A stretch of DNA of 64,000 nt, taken from the NCBI GenBank assembly GCA_046349315.1, contig JAXMCQ010000020.1, positions 1 through 64,000 on the forward strand, read 5' to 3'. Under the pieces are notes generated by a model. That model did not search any database. It worked only from the letters and a program-made list of their open reading frames with translations, and was not told the origin of the DNA. Made by a program: the position numbers and the translations under genes. Shown here in pieces: positions 9,176 to 18,115 of this stretch. Each line of letters opens with the position of its first letter. The first letter of the stretch is position 1. The DNA comes from JAEUMG01 sp046349315 (GTDB lineage Bacteria > Pseudomonadota > Alphaproteobacteria > Rhizobiales > Aestuariivirgaceae).

Positions 9176-10267
9176 ATGGACAGACGCCGTTTCATTTCAA
9201 CCACCGGCACAGCCGCTGCCGCGACCGGCCTTATCGCAGCGCCGGCCATCGCGCAGTCCATGCCGGCGCTGCAATGGCGATTGACCTCGAGCTATCCCAA
9301 GACACTGGCCACGATCTTCGGAGCAGCCGAGCTTTTCGTGAAATACATCGCGGAAGCGACCGACAACCAGTTCAAGATCCAGCTTTTCGGTGCCAATGAA
9401 ATCGTGCCCGGACTGAAGGCGGCGGATGCGGTGACCAATGGTTCGGTCGAGATGTGCCAGACCGCGTCATACTACTATATCGGCAAGGACCCGACCTACG
9501 CGCTCGGAACGGCGGTTCCCTTCGGCTTCAATGCGCGCCAGATCAATGCCTGGTTCTATCATGGCGGCGGCATCGACATGATGAACGAGTTCTACGCGAC
9601 GCAAGGCATTTATGCGCTGCCCTCCGGCAATACCGGCGTGCAGATGGGCGGTTGGTTCCGGAAGGAAATCAAGACACCCGCCGACTTCAAGGGACTTAAG
9701 ATTCGGATCGCGGGCTTTGCCGGACGCGTGCTCGAAAAGCTCGGGGCGGTGCCGCAGCTCCTCGCCGGCGATGCGATCTACGAGGCACTCGAGAAAGGCA
9801 CGATCGATGCCGCCGAATGGGTCGGGCCGCATGATGACGAGAAGCTCGGCTTCAACAAGGTGGCGCAATATTATTACTATCCGGCGTGGTGGGAGGGCGG
9901 ACCGGCGCTGCATTTCTTCATCAACAGCGACAAATGGAAGAGCCTGCCCAAGAGCTACCAGGCGATCATCTCGGCCGCCGCCGCGGCAGCCAATATGGAC
10001 ATGCTTGCGCATTACGATGCGCTCAATCCGCCGGCGCTCAAGCGATTGGTCGCGGCGGGCACGCAGTTGCGGCCCTTCACGCATGAGACGCTCGATGCCT
10101 GCCTTGCCGCCTCCAATGAACTGCTTGGGGAAATCTCGGCCGCCAACCCGACGTTCAAGAAGATCTACGACGCGCAGACCGCGTTCCGGAACGATGAATA
10201 TCTGTGGTGGCAGGTCGCCGAATATGGCTATGACAATTACATGATCCGGTCGCGCACCAAGGGTTAA
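9176..10267 (+). CDS. TRAP transporter substrate-binding protein (DctP/TakP-like)
   Basis: A 363-residue periplasmic binding protein of a TRAP transporter. It starts after a strong GGGAGGA site and carries a twin-arginine-type signal (MDRRRFISTTG) ending at about AIAQS. The mature protein keeps the DctP-family segments LTSSYPKTL, FGANEIVPGLKAADAVTNG, KTPADFKGLKIRI and DAAEWVGPHDD; this overall pattern is closest to the TakP group that binds alpha-keto acids and lactate-like carboxylates. No DctQ or DctM gene is adjacent; the nearest pair is about 8 kb downstream on the same strand. Ligand identity is an inference from family. Confidence 0.88.
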   Translation: MDRRRFISTTGTAAAATGLIAAPAIAQSMPALQWRLTSSYPKTLATIFGAAELFVKYIAEATDNQFKIQLFGANEIVPGLKAADAVTNGSVEMCQTASYYYIGKDPTYALGTAVPFGFNARQINAWFYHGGGIDMMNEFYATQGIYALPSGNTGVQMGGWFRKEIKTPADFKGLKIRIAGFAGRVLEKLGAVPQLLAGDAIYEALEKGTIDAAEWVGPHDDEKLGFNKVAQYYYYPAWWEGGPALHFFINSDKWKSLPKSYQAIISAAAAAANMDMLAHYDALNPPALKRLVAAGTQLRPFTHETLDACLAASNELLGEISAANPTFKKIYDAQTAFRNDEYLWWQVAEYGYDNYMIRSRTKG

Positions 10268-10480
10268 CGCAACCTCAACTTTATCCCGCGACAGAGCTTC
10301 CTTGCGTGCGATCGGCGACGCCTGAAAGGGCCTTGATGCCGACATGATTGGGCGCGACCAGTCGGTGCCGTGAAGCCGCTGGAAACGCCGCCTTCGGGTC
10401 AGTTTCCAGGCCCGGACAAGCAAGGCTTCATCCTTTGGGCGTAAATTGGCCAGACGGTCATCGCCGGTTTGCGGGGATAG

Positions 10481-12580
10481 ATGGGTCTATTCGGAAATTC
10501 GGGCAGGAAAAAGCGGCAGCGCGAACGCGTCGAGCCGAGCCTGTTCGGGTCGTCGCGCGAGTCGCGCGGCGCAGGCCGCCGCAGGCGCCGGCGGTCGCTG
10601 TTCCGCGGCCTGTTCTCGCTCATGTTCACCTTCGCGCTGTGGGCCGTCGTCCTCGCGGGTGCTGGCTTCGGCTATGTCTGGTACACGCTCGACCAGAAGG
10701 GCCTGTTCCAGGTGCCGGCGCGCGAGCCCGGCATCATGCTCCTCGCTTCCAACGGCGATGTCCTTGCCGAGCGCGGCGCCTTCTTCGGCGATGAAGTGCG
10801 CGTCGATGAATTACCCGCCTATGTGCCGCAAGCGGTCATCGCCATCGAGGACCGCCGTTTCCGGTCGCATTTCGGCGTCGATCCAATGGGCCTCGTGCGC
10901 GCCGCGGTTGAAAACTTCAAGGCCGGCCACGTCGTCCAGGGCGGCTCGACGCTCACCCAGCAGCTTGCCAAGAACCTGTTCCTCAAGCCCGAGCGCACCA
11001 TGTCGCGCAAGGCCCAGGAAGCCGTGCTGGCGCTGTGGCTCGAGCGGAACTTCTCCAAGGATGAGATCATCCAGCTTTATCTCAACCGCGTCTATTTCGG
11101 CGCCGGCGCAACCGGCATTGAAAAGGCGGCGCAGAAATTCTTCGGCAAGTCGGCGCGCGAGGTGACACTCACGGAAGCCGCGATCCTAGCCGCCGTGCTC
11201 AAGGCGCCGAGCGACTATAATCCGGTCAATCATCCGGACGCGGCGAGCGCCAGAGCCGCCGTCGTGCTGCAGGAAATGGTCGATGCCGGTTTCATCACCC
11301 GCGAAGAGGCAATGGCGGCGATCTCCAACCCGGTCGACATCAAGCCTTCCGACTACGTGCCGGCGACGCAGTATATCGTCGACTATGCGAGCGAGATCCT
11401 GCCGCAACTCGTCAGCAAGTATGACGAGTCGATCGTGGTGTGGACGACGATCGATGGCGAGGCGCAGGCGCATGCCGAAAGGGCGTTGCGTGACCGCCTG
11501 AATGAGGAAGGCGCCAAGCTCGGCGCCTCGCAAGGTGCGCTCGTCATGCTCGATACGGCCGGCGCAATCAAGGCGATGGTCGGCGGCAAATCCTATGCGA
11601 AGAGCCAGTTCAATCGCGTCACCAAGGCGATGCGCCAGCCGGGTTCGGCCTTCAAGCCCTTCGTCTATCTCGCCGCGCTCGAACAGGGCTACAGCCCGTC
11701 TTCCACCGAGATCGACGGCCCGATCAAGATCGGCGACTGGGAGCCGGAAAATTACGGGCAGAAATATTTGGGGCCGGTGACGCTCACCAAGGCGCTGGCA
11801 ATGTCGCTCAACACGGTTGCCGCGCGGCTCGTGATGAAAGTGACGCCCGAGGCGGTGATTTCGGTCGCGCATCGGCTCGGCATCCGTTCCGAACTCACCA
11901 ACAATGCCTCGATCGCGCTCGGCACGTCGGAAGTAACGCCGCTTGAACTGACGGCGGCCTTCGTGCCTTTCGCCAATGGCGGAACACCGGTCGAGCCCTA
12001 TCTCATCGCGCGCATCACCACGCGCTCCGGGCAGACGCTCTATGAGCGCAATGGCAGCGGCTTGGGCCAAGCGATCACCAGCTTCGATCTCGGCGCGCTG
12101 AATTCCATGATGCGCGCGGTCGTCACCGAAGGCACGGCCCGGCGCGCGCAGTTCGGCGAATTCGAGATCGCCGGCAAGACGGGCACAAGCCAGGATTATC
12201 GCGATGCCTGGTTCATCGGCTACACATCCTATCTCGTCGCGGGCGTGTGGATCGGCAATGACGACAATTCGCCGACCAAGAAGATCACCGGCGGCTCGAT
12301 CCCGACCGCAATCTGGAAGGACGTTATGGAGCCCGCGCATTCCGGATTGATGGCCATGCCATTGCCTGGCGATCGCGACTATCAGGGTGACGGCTACAAT
12401 CCCATGGCCGAGGGCTATGGCGACGACAATCAGGAAACCGCGCAGCGCTACGAGGAACCGCGCGGATTCTTCGAGAGCCTGTTTGGATCCTCGAAGCGGA
12501 AGGAAAAGCGCCAGGAGCGGAAGTCGACCAATTTCGGCTCGTCCTACAACTCGGTGAAAGACCGAGCTGCCAACCGGTAG
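10481..12580 (+). CDS. Class A penicillin-binding protein (PBP1A family)
   Basis: A bifunctional 699-residue peptidoglycan synthase of the inner membrane. A basic cytoplasmic segment (1-42, with a run of Arg) precedes one membrane helix (about 43-68). The glycosyltransferase domain shows IEDRRFRSHFG (catalytic Glu123), GGSTLTQQLAKNLFL and RKAQEAVLALWLER. The transpeptidase domain shows SxxK as SAFK (Ser389), SxN as SLN and KTG as GKTGTSQ (about 566). The C-terminal 60 residues are acidic, then basic, and look disordered. At about 700 residues it is shorter than the enterobacterial PBP1A (about 850), as in many alphaproteobacteria. Confidence 0.94.
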   Translation: MGLFGNSGRKKRQRERVEPSLFGSSRESRGAGRRRRRRSLFRGLFSLMFTFALWAVVLAGAGFGYVWYTLDQKGLFQVPAREPGIMLLASNGDVLAERGAFFGDEVRVDELPAYVPQAVIAIEDRRFRSHFGVDPMGLVRAAVENFKAGHVVQGGSTLTQQLAKNLFLKPERTMSRKAQEAVLALWLERNFSKDEIIQLYLNRVYFGAGATGIEKAAQKFFGKSAREVTLTEAAILAAVLKAPSDYNPVNHPDAASARAAVVLQEMVDAGFITREEAMAAISNPVDIKPSDYVPATQYIVDYASEILPQLVSKYDESIVVWTTIDGEAQAHAERALRDRLNEEGAKLGASQGALVMLDTAGAIKAMVGGKSYAKSQFNRVTKAMRQPGSAFKPFVYLAALEQGYSPSSTEIDGPIKIGDWEPENYGQKYLGPVTLTKALAMSLNTVAARLVMKVTPEAVISVAHRLGIRSELTNNASIALGTSEVTPLELTAAFVPFANGGTPVEPYLIARITTRSGQTLYERNGSGLGQAITSFDLGALNSMMRAVVTEGTARRAQFGEFEIAGKTGTSQDYRDAWFIGYTSYLVAGVWIGNDDNSPTKKITGGSIPTAIWKDVMEPAHSGLMAMPLPGDRDYQGDGYNPMAEGYGDDNQETAQRYEEPRGFFESLFGSSKRKEKRQERKSTNFGSSYNSVKDRAANR

Positions 12581-12583
12581 TGG

Positions 12584-12663
12584 GCCTCGTCCTGAGGTGC
12601 GTCGCGCAGCGATGCCTCGAAGGACATGGTTCGAGGGCGGCTGCGCCGCCTCCTCACCATGAG
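12584..12663. repeat. Imperfect dispersed palindrome between convergent genes
   Basis: An 80-bp sequence begins CCTCGTCCTGAGG and ends CCTCACCATGAGG, with internal complementary segments (CGTCGCGCAGCGATG; GGCGGCTGCGCCGCC). It has the look of the CTGAGGTGC-type intergenic repeat that is widespread in Rhizobiales. It fills the gap between the PBP gene and the convergent metalloprotease gene and could serve both as terminator. Confidence 0.6.
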
Positions 12664-12676
12664 GTTGTAACTATTC

Positions 12677-13426
12677 TCACATCCCATAGCGATGCAAGCT
12701 TGCGCCATGATGTTTCAGCCAGCTTCGTGCTTCGCCTGCGTGCGGACAATGGGCAAGGACCAATCGCCAGAAACGCATACCGTGATTCATGTGCTTCAGA
12801 TGCGCAACCTCATGCACGGCGACGTAATCAAGCACATGCGATGGCGCGAGGACGAGGCGCCAGGAATAGCTGAGGCTTCCATCCGCCGTGCATGAGCCCC
12901 AGCGGCTCGCCTGGTCGCGGACGGAGAGCTTGCGGAATGTGACATCCATGGCGCGGGCGTGTCGGTCGGACGCCTCGAGCAGATCGCGCTTTGCTTCGCG
13001 CTTGAGCCAGTCCGTCAGGCGCCGCTTGAGATGCGCAACATCGCCAGGAACGATGACCCGGGCAGGTTCGGGGGCGGTGCTGATGAGCCCGCGGCGATGC
13101 GGCTCGTGGATAATAACATGCACGGCACCACGCAGCATGATTTCGGAACCAGGAGCGAAGGCAATGGCCTGCGGCTGTTTCGCCAATCGCCCGGCGATCC
13201 ACTCGCGCGACTTGTCGACGAAAGCCAATGCTTCCTTGCGACTGGCGCGCGGCGGCACGGTGACCGTGACGGCCTCACCTTTTCGATCCAGTCTGACGAT
13301 CAGGCGCCGGGCGCGAGCGTGCCGCTTGAATCTGACTTCGATCTCGCGGCCGTCGATCGCAATCAGTCCCGGCTCCAGCAGCTCCTGGCGCCGTTCGGAC
13401 CGCCATCGCCGCAGCAGCGAGCGCAT
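12677..13426 (-). CDS. YgjP-type zinc metallopeptidase (M48/DUF45 family)
   Basis: A 249-residue soluble protein of the YgjP-like metallopeptidase family. The C-terminal part has the diagnostic block RWGSCTADGSLSYSWRLVLAP followed by VHEVAHLKHMNHGMRFW: His205, Glu206 and His209 form the HExxH zinc site, and His215 is a likely third ligand. The N-terminal half, starting with the pattern IDGREIEVRFKRHARARRLIVRLDRKG, is the usual beta-rich lead-in of this family. The native substrate of these enzymes is not well defined. The gene starts 6 bp from the stop of phaZ on the same strand, so the two probably share a transcript. Confidence 0.88.
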   Translation of the reverse strand: MRSLLRRWRSERRQELLEPGLIAIDGREIEVRFKRHARARRLIVRLDRKGEAVTVTVPPRASRKEALAFVDKSREWIAGRLAKQPQAIAFAPGSEIMLRGAVHVIIHEPHRRGLISTAPEPARVIVPGDVAHLKRRLTDWLKREAKRDLLEASDRHARAMDVTFRKLSVRDQASRWGSCTADGSLSYSWRLVLAPSHVLDYVAVHEVAHLKHMNHGMRFWRLVLAHCPHAGEARSWLKHHGASLHRYGM

Positions 13427-13432
13427 CGATCC

Positions 13433-14653
13433 TCAGTTATTGGCGCGGATGAAATCGACGAGACGCGGTACGATATCACTGCGGAAACGCCCGCCATTGA
13501 AGACGCCGTAATGGCCGACGCCAAGCTGCAAATGATGACGCTTCTTCTCGGGCGGGATGTTGACGGCGAGATCATGCGCGGCCTGGGTTTGACCGACGCC
13601 TGATATGTCGTCCTTCTCGCCCTCGACCGTCATCAAGGCGGTCTTGGTGATGGCCTTTGGATTCACCGGCACGCCGCGATGCGTGAACGTGCCCTTCGGC
13701 AGGTCGTGCCGGATGAAGACCTTTTCGACCGTCTGCAAATAGAACTCGGCGGTCAAGTCCATGACGGAGAGATACTCGTCATAGAATTCGCGATGCTTCT
13801 CGGCGGAATCGCCGTCGCCCCTCACCAGGTGCCAATAGAGATCGCGGTGGGCATCGATATGACGATCGAGATTCATCGTCATGAAGCCGGTCAACTGCAC
13901 GAAGCCCGGATAGACTTCGCGCATGGCGCCGGCATTGGGGAATGGCACACGCTCGATGGCATTCTTGCGGAACCAGCCGATGCCCTTGGCCACGGCGAGC
14001 GCATTCACCGCCGTCGGATTGCGGCGCGTGTCGATCGGGCCGCCCATGAGGATCATCGAGGCGGGAACGACGGGATCGTCCTGCGCGGAGAGGATCGAGA
14101 CCGCGGCAAGCACCGGAACCGAAGGCTGGCAGACCCCCATGACATGGGTCTTCGGTCCGAGGAAGCGCAGCATGTCGATGACGTAGTCGATATAATCGTC
14201 GAGATCGAAACTGCCTTGGAAGACCGGGACCTCGCGGGCATCGACCCAGTCGGTGATATAAACATCGGCATGCGGCAGCATCGCCTCGACGGTACCGCGC
14301 AGCAATGTCGCGTAGTGACCGGACATCGGCGCGACAATCAGAACCGTCGGCTCGTCGAGAATGGCGTTCGGCTTGCTGAAATGCAGGAGATTGCAGAACG
14401 GCTTGTGCCACACGACCCGTTCGGCGACCGGTACCGGCTCGCCATTGACGATCGTCTCATCGATTCCGAAGGCCGGCTTGCCATAGCGCCGTGTGGCCCG
14501 CTCGAACACCTCGAGCGAGGCTTCCATGCTGCGGCCGATACCGGTGCCGGCGAAGGGATTGAGCGGCAGGCGCCAGAAGGCGCGGCTCAAGCCAGCCGCC
14601 ACCCGCCACGGCGCGACGGCCGCATGATTCATTTCATAAAGCTGATAAAGCAC
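13433..14653 (-). CDS. phaZ: Intracellular polyhydroxyalkanoate depolymerase
   Basis: A 406-residue alpha/beta hydrolase that degrades intracellular PHA granules to hydroxyacids. It matches the intracellular PhaZ family along its length: start MLYQLYEMNHAAVAPWR, the block TDWVDAREVPVFQGSFDLDDYIDYV, and the nucleophile segment MGVCQPSVP in which Cys175 replaces the usual lipase-box serine. The C-terminal block KTALMTVEGEKDDISGVGQT and HHLQLGVGHYGVFNG carry the expected Asp and His of the triad. No signal peptide is seen, in keeping with cytoplasmic action. It lies directly upstream of the YgjP-type gene. Confidence 0.93.
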   Translation of the reverse strand: MLYQLYEMNHAAVAPWRVAAGLSRAFWRLPLNPFAGTGIGRSMEASLEVFERATRRYGKPAFGIDETIVNGEPVPVAERVVWHKPFCNLLHFSKPNAILDEPTVLIVAPMSGHYATLLRGTVEAMLPHADVYITDWVDAREVPVFQGSFDLDDYIDYVIDMLRFLGPKTHVMGVCQPSVPVLAAVSILSAQDDPVVPASMILMGGPIDTRRNPTAVNALAVAKGIGWFRKNAIERVPFPNAGAMREVYPGFVQLTGFMTMNLDRHIDAHRDLYWHLVRGDGDSAEKHREFYDEYLSVMDLTAEFYLQTVEKVFIRHDLPKGTFTHRGVPVNPKAITKTALMTVEGEKDDISGVGQTQAAHDLAVNIPPEKKRHHLQLGVGHYGVFNGGRFRSDIVPRLVDFIRANN

Positions 14654-14759
14654 GCCTATTGCGCCCCATTTTCGCCCAATCCGGGCGATCCACCCGAATC
14701 AAGCCTAACAATCTTATGAAGGGCCAGCAACCCGGCCATTTGGCTAACACGACGTTGGG

Positions 14760-15368
14760 TCACGTACCCACGGCCTTTCGCAAACCTTCGGCCAGACTCG
14801 CAACATTCGTGCCGTAGGCAAAATGGGTTACGTATTCACCGTCGGGTCCCATGAGATAGACGAGTGTCGTGTGATCCATGAGATAAGGTATCGAAGCGTC
14901 CGTCTGTTCCACCTTGCGATAGTAGACCCGATAGGCCTTGGCGACGCTGGCAATATCTTCCTCGCTGCCGGTCAGCCCCACAAAGCCCGGATGAAAATTC
15001 GCGACATAGTCCTTCATGACCTCGGGTGTGTCTCGGGTGGGATCGACGGTCACAAAAATGGGTTGAATGCGGTCTGCCGCCGGTCCCATCTCGTCGAGGG
15101 CGGCCGAGACCACCTGCAATTCGCTCGGGCAGATGTCCGGGCAATAGGTGTAGCCGAAGACCATCAGCATGTATTTGCCGCTGAAATCCGCGGATTTGAC
15201 GCGCTTTCCATCCTGGTTGGTGAGTTCAAAGGGACCGCCGACCAGGGCCTTCCCCGTGGCGATCGGCCCCAAGCGCCCGTCGCTTCCGAAGAAAAGCGCC
15301 GCGCCCCCCACGAAGAGAGCGACCAGAAGCACGCCAGCCGCGAAAATCAGATTGCGGCGGGACGGCAT
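14760..15368 (-). CDS. senC: SCO1/SenC family copper chaperone
   Basis: A 202-residue membrane-anchored thioredoxin-fold protein involved in copper delivery to cytochrome c oxidase (CuA/CuB assembly) and in redox signalling. One N-terminal helix (about 6-27) anchors it to the inner membrane. The copper site is complete: YTYCPDICP (Cys76, Cys80) and the distal His166 in LMDHTTLVYL. It is transcribed away from regB across a 107-bp gap, the same arrangement as in the Rhodobacter reg/prr locus, which strongly supports the call. Confidence 0.93.
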   Translation of the reverse strand: MPSRRNLIFAAGVLLVALFVGGAALFFGSDGRLGPIATGKALVGGPFELTNQDGKRVKSADFSGKYMLMVFGYTYCPDICPSELQVVSAALDEMGPAADRIQPIFVTVDPTRDTPEVMKDYVANFHPGFVGLTGSEEDIASVAKAYRVYYRKVEQTDASIPYLMDHTTLVYLMGPDGEYVTHFAYGTNVASLAEGLRKAVGT

Positions 15369-15475
15369 CGCGGCTCACAGGCCAAACTTGTCATACCAGC
15401 TAACTAGGCGCTTCCACCGGGTTTTCCAATACGAGGTAGCTGCGTCCGGCGTGAATCGACTATGCTTGCCACGCA

Positions 15476-16867
15476 ATGGCCCTTGCGCTGGACAGGCCGC
15501 TTTTAGCGGGAAATTCGGCCGATCTGCCGCTTGAACGCGGCCAGGTCTTGCGCCTTCGCACGCTCGTTCGCCTGCGCTGGCTGGCGGTAGCCGGGCAGAC
15601 TGCAGCGGTCCTCAGCGTCAATCTGGTCTTTGGCTTTCCCCTGCCCTTAGGCTGGTGTCTCGCCGTCATCGCGCTTTCGGCCTGGCTCAACATCTTCTTC
15701 ACCTTGCGCTGGCGCTCCAGCATGCGGCTTTCGGGCCAGTTCGCCGGCCTGCTTCTAGCCTATGACATCCTGCAATTGGCGGTGCTGCTCTATCTCACCG
15801 GCGGGCTCGAAAACCCCTTCGCCTTTCTCTTCCTGGTGCCGGTCACCGTTTCAGCGACTACCTTGTCGCTGCGCTGGACCTCGGCGCTCGGCGTCATCGC
15901 CTTTGGCTGCGCGACCTTCCTTGCGGTCTATCACCTGCCATTGCCCTGGTATGCCGGGCAGACCTTGCAACTCCCGCAGCTCTATGTCGGCGGCTTGTGG
16001 GCGGCGATCCTGTGCGGCGTCGTTTTCTCGGCGATCTATGCGCGCCACATCGCCGAGGAAGCCCGCCAGATGTCGACGGCCTTGACGGCGGCCGAACAGA
16101 TCCTGGCGCGCGAGCAGCGCTTGACGGCATTGGACGGGCTCGCCGCCGCCGCCGCGCATGAGCTCGGCACGCCGCTTGCGACGATCGCGCTCGTCGCCAA
16201 GGAACTCAAGCGCGAATTGCCTACGCAAGGTCCGCATGCGGAAGATGTCGATCTCTTGATCGGCCAGGCGGCACGCTGCCGCGAGATCCTCTCGCGGCTC
16301 GCCAATCGCGAGGCGCAAGCGGACGCAATGTTCGCGCGCGTTAAGCTCAGCGTCATGATCGAGGATATCGTGGCACCGTTGCGCGAGGCCGGCATCAAGA
16401 TCCAGGTCGATACGCGCGCTGTCGCCGCGAAAGGCGCCGAAGAACCCGCCGAGCCGGTCCTGCCGCGCAATCCGGCGATTACCTATGGGCTCGGCAATCT
16501 GATCGAAAACGCCATCGACTTCGCCGAGACCGAGGTTTCGATCGAGGCGCGGTGGACAGAAAGCGATGTCTCGATTGCGGTGAGCGATGACGGGCCTGGA
16601 TTTGCTCAGGAAATTTTCGACCGGCTTGGCGATCCCTTCGTCACCACACGGCCGGGCTATGGACCTGGCGGCAGCGATGACAGCGACGCCGAACTCCATT
16701 CCGGCATGGGGCTTGGATTCTTCATCGCCAAGACATTGCTGGAGCGGTCAGGCGCGACGGTGTCGCTTGCCAACAAGCCCGCCCCCGATCATGGCGCGAT
16801 GGTGAGGATCGCCTGGCCCCGCGCCGTCATTGATCTTGCCGGTCAGGACGCCAGCAAACCCGCTTAA
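15476..16867 (+). CDS. regB: Redox sensor histidine kinase RegB/PrrB
   Basis: A 463-residue membrane histidine kinase of the global redox two-component system. Six hydrophobic segments lie within about residues 35-190. The quinone-sensing block TGGLENPFAFLFLVPVTVSA is conserved. The phosphoacceptor is His228 in AAAAHELGTPLATIALVAKEL and the redox-active cysteine is Cys268 in GQAARCREILSRL; both sit within three residues of the well-studied Rhodobacter positions. The ATP-binding domain shows NLIENAIDFA, DDGPGFA and GMGLGFFIAK. It is followed by regA on the same strand. It would control respiration, carbon and nitrogen fixation genes according to redox state. Confidence 0.95.
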   Translation: MALALDRPLLAGNSADLPLERGQVLRLRTLVRLRWLAVAGQTAAVLSVNLVFGFPLPLGWCLAVIALSAWLNIFFTLRWRSSMRLSGQFAGLLLAYDILQLAVLLYLTGGLENPFAFLFLVPVTVSATTLSLRWTSALGVIAFGCATFLAVYHLPLPWYAGQTLQLPQLYVGGLWAAILCGVVFSAIYARHIAEEARQMSTALTAAEQILAREQRLTALDGLAAAAAHELGTPLATIALVAKELKRELPTQGPHAEDVDLLIGQAARCREILSRLANREAQADAMFARVKLSVMIEDIVAPLREAGIKIQVDTRAVAAKGAEEPAEPVLPRNPAITYGLGNLIENAIDFAETEVSIEARWTESDVSIAVSDDGPGFAQEIFDRLGDPFVTTRPGYGPGGSDDSDAELHSGMGLGFFIAKTLLERSGATVSLANKPAPDHGAMVRIAWPRAVIDLAGQDASKPA

Positions 16868-16956
16868 CCTTCGCGACCGCGAGGGTGTCCAAACGCCGCA
16901 GGGCAACGTATATAGGCCTTCACAATGCCCAAGAACGGGACCGACCGGGTGACTCA

Positions 16957-17502
16957 ATGACCGACGATGGAATGCCGCCTGACAAGACCTTGCTGGTGGT
17001 CGATGACGACAAGCCGTTCCTGACCCGCCTGGCACGCGCCATGGAGGCGCGGGGATTCGAGGTCAGGACCGCCGAATCGGTCGCCGAAGGCGTTGACCAG
17101 GTGAGGCGCAGCGCGCCCGGCTATGCGGTGGTCGATCTGAGACTTGGCGACGGCACCGGGCTCGATGTCATCCAAGCCCTGCACCAGGCACGGCCGGAAG
17201 CGCGCGCCGTGGTCTTGACCGGCTACGGCAACATCGCCACCGCGGTGACGGCGGTGAAGCTCGGCGCCATCGACTATCTTGCCAAGCCGGCCGATGCCGA
17301 TGCGGTCTATGGCGCGCTCGTCGCCGACACCGATCCACGCACGGCGTTACCGGAAAATCCGATGTCGGCCGACCGGGTGCGCTGGGAGCATATCCAGCGG
17401 GTCTTCGAATTGTGCAATCGCAATGTCTCGGAGACGGCGCGGCGTCTCAACATGCACCGGCGCACCTTGCAGCGCATCCTCGCGAAACGCGCGCCGAAGT
17501 AA
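16957..17502 (+). CDS. regA: Response regulator RegA/PrrA/ActR
   Basis: A 181-residue response regulator and partner of RegB. The receiver domain has the acidic pair in VVDDDKPF, phosphoacceptor Asp60 in YAVVDLRLGDG, Thr/Ser in VLTGYGN and Lys in YLAKPADAD. A short proline-containing linker leads to a Fis-type helix-turn-helix at the C-terminus (NVSETARRLNMHRRTLQRIL), almost invariant among RegA homologues. The ATG at 16957 is chosen because it gives the usual family length; the frame is open upstream to 16885. It is cotranscribed with regB. Confidence 0.95.
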   Translation: MTDDGMPPDKTLLVVDDDKPFLTRLARAMEARGFEVRTAESVAEGVDQVRRSAPGYAVVDLRLGDGTGLDVIQALHQARPEARAVVLTGYGNIATAVTAVKLGAIDYLAKPADADAVYGALVADTDPRTALPENPMSADRVRWEHIQRVFELCNRNVSETARRLNMHRRTLQRILAKRAPK

Positions 17503-17524
17503 CCAACTCACCCTCCCTTCTTAT

Positions 17525-17548
17525 CTTCTCCCGCTTGCGGGAGAGGAA
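17525..17548. repeat. Short palindromic repeat, copy 1
   Basis: A 24-bp near-palindrome built on TCTCCCGCTTGCGGGAGA, between the convergent regA and mmcB genes. An identical copy lies at 20094-20117, also between convergent genes. It is a short dispersed palindrome and a probable bidirectional terminator. Confidence 0.7.
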
Positions 17549-17551
17549 ATG

Positions 17552-18019
17552 CTAAACCATCTCCGGATCGTAGAGACCGTGCAGGCGCATGGCGGCGGCA
17601 CGCGCGAAGCTGATGGTCATTGCCTTGCGGCGCGCGGCATTGAGCGGCGTCTCGAGCGGATCGCGCAGTATTTCCGCGCCAAAGGCATCACCAATGATCA
17701 AGCCGGCATCGAGCGGCAGCAATGCCTGGTCCATGCTGGCGGTGACGGCGAAATAGAGGCGGTCACAAAAGTCGCGATAGTCCGGCCATTTGCGATCGGC
17801 GCGAAAATCCTCCGGCGAGGATTTTATTTCGACGATCCATACATCGCCCTTCGGTCCCAAGGCGATGACATCGGCGCGGCGGCCCGAGGCCAGGGTGAAT
17901 TCGCACAAGGTCGCGAAGCCTTGAGCGCGGAAGCGCCGGCATACGCCCTTCTGAAGGGCAGCGGCGGTTTCCGACTGGCGGCCGTCCGGCCGGATCGAAA
18001 CAACGGCCCCCGAGGCCAT
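17552..18019 (-). CDS. mmcB: MmcB family DNA repair protein
   Basis: A 155-residue PD-(D/E)xK-like nuclease-fold protein of the MmcB family, which in Caulobacter is a damage-induced DNA repair factor. The core is visible: the N-terminal block ALQKGVCRRFRAQG, GRRADVIALGPKGDVWIVEIKSS (the D...ExK catalytic pattern), DFRADRKWPDY and FYFAV-like LYFAVTASM. ATG 18019 is chosen because AGGGTG lies 6-11 bp upstream and it gives the usual family length, although the frame extends further upstream. It converges on regA. Confidence 0.9.
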   Translation of the reverse strand: MASGAVVSIRPDGRQSETAAALQKGVCRRFRAQGFATLCEFTLASGRRADVIALGPKGDVWIVEIKSSPEDFRADRKWPDYRDFCDRLYFAVTASMDQALLPLDAGLIIGDAFGAEILRDPLETPLNAARRKAMTISFARAAAMRLHGLYDPEMV

Positions 18020-18115
18020 GCGATCACCCTGTTGCCAAAAGCGAATCCTCTCTAATCTCTGGCGCAACAGGCCCGGCGATTCAAGTTGCCGCTCGCAAAA
18101 TGAGGGAGGACGGAG

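Noticed and set aside
13679..14719. Plus-strand frame of 346 codons over phaZ
   Set aside because: Antisense shadow of phaZ, no ribosome site and no family pattern.
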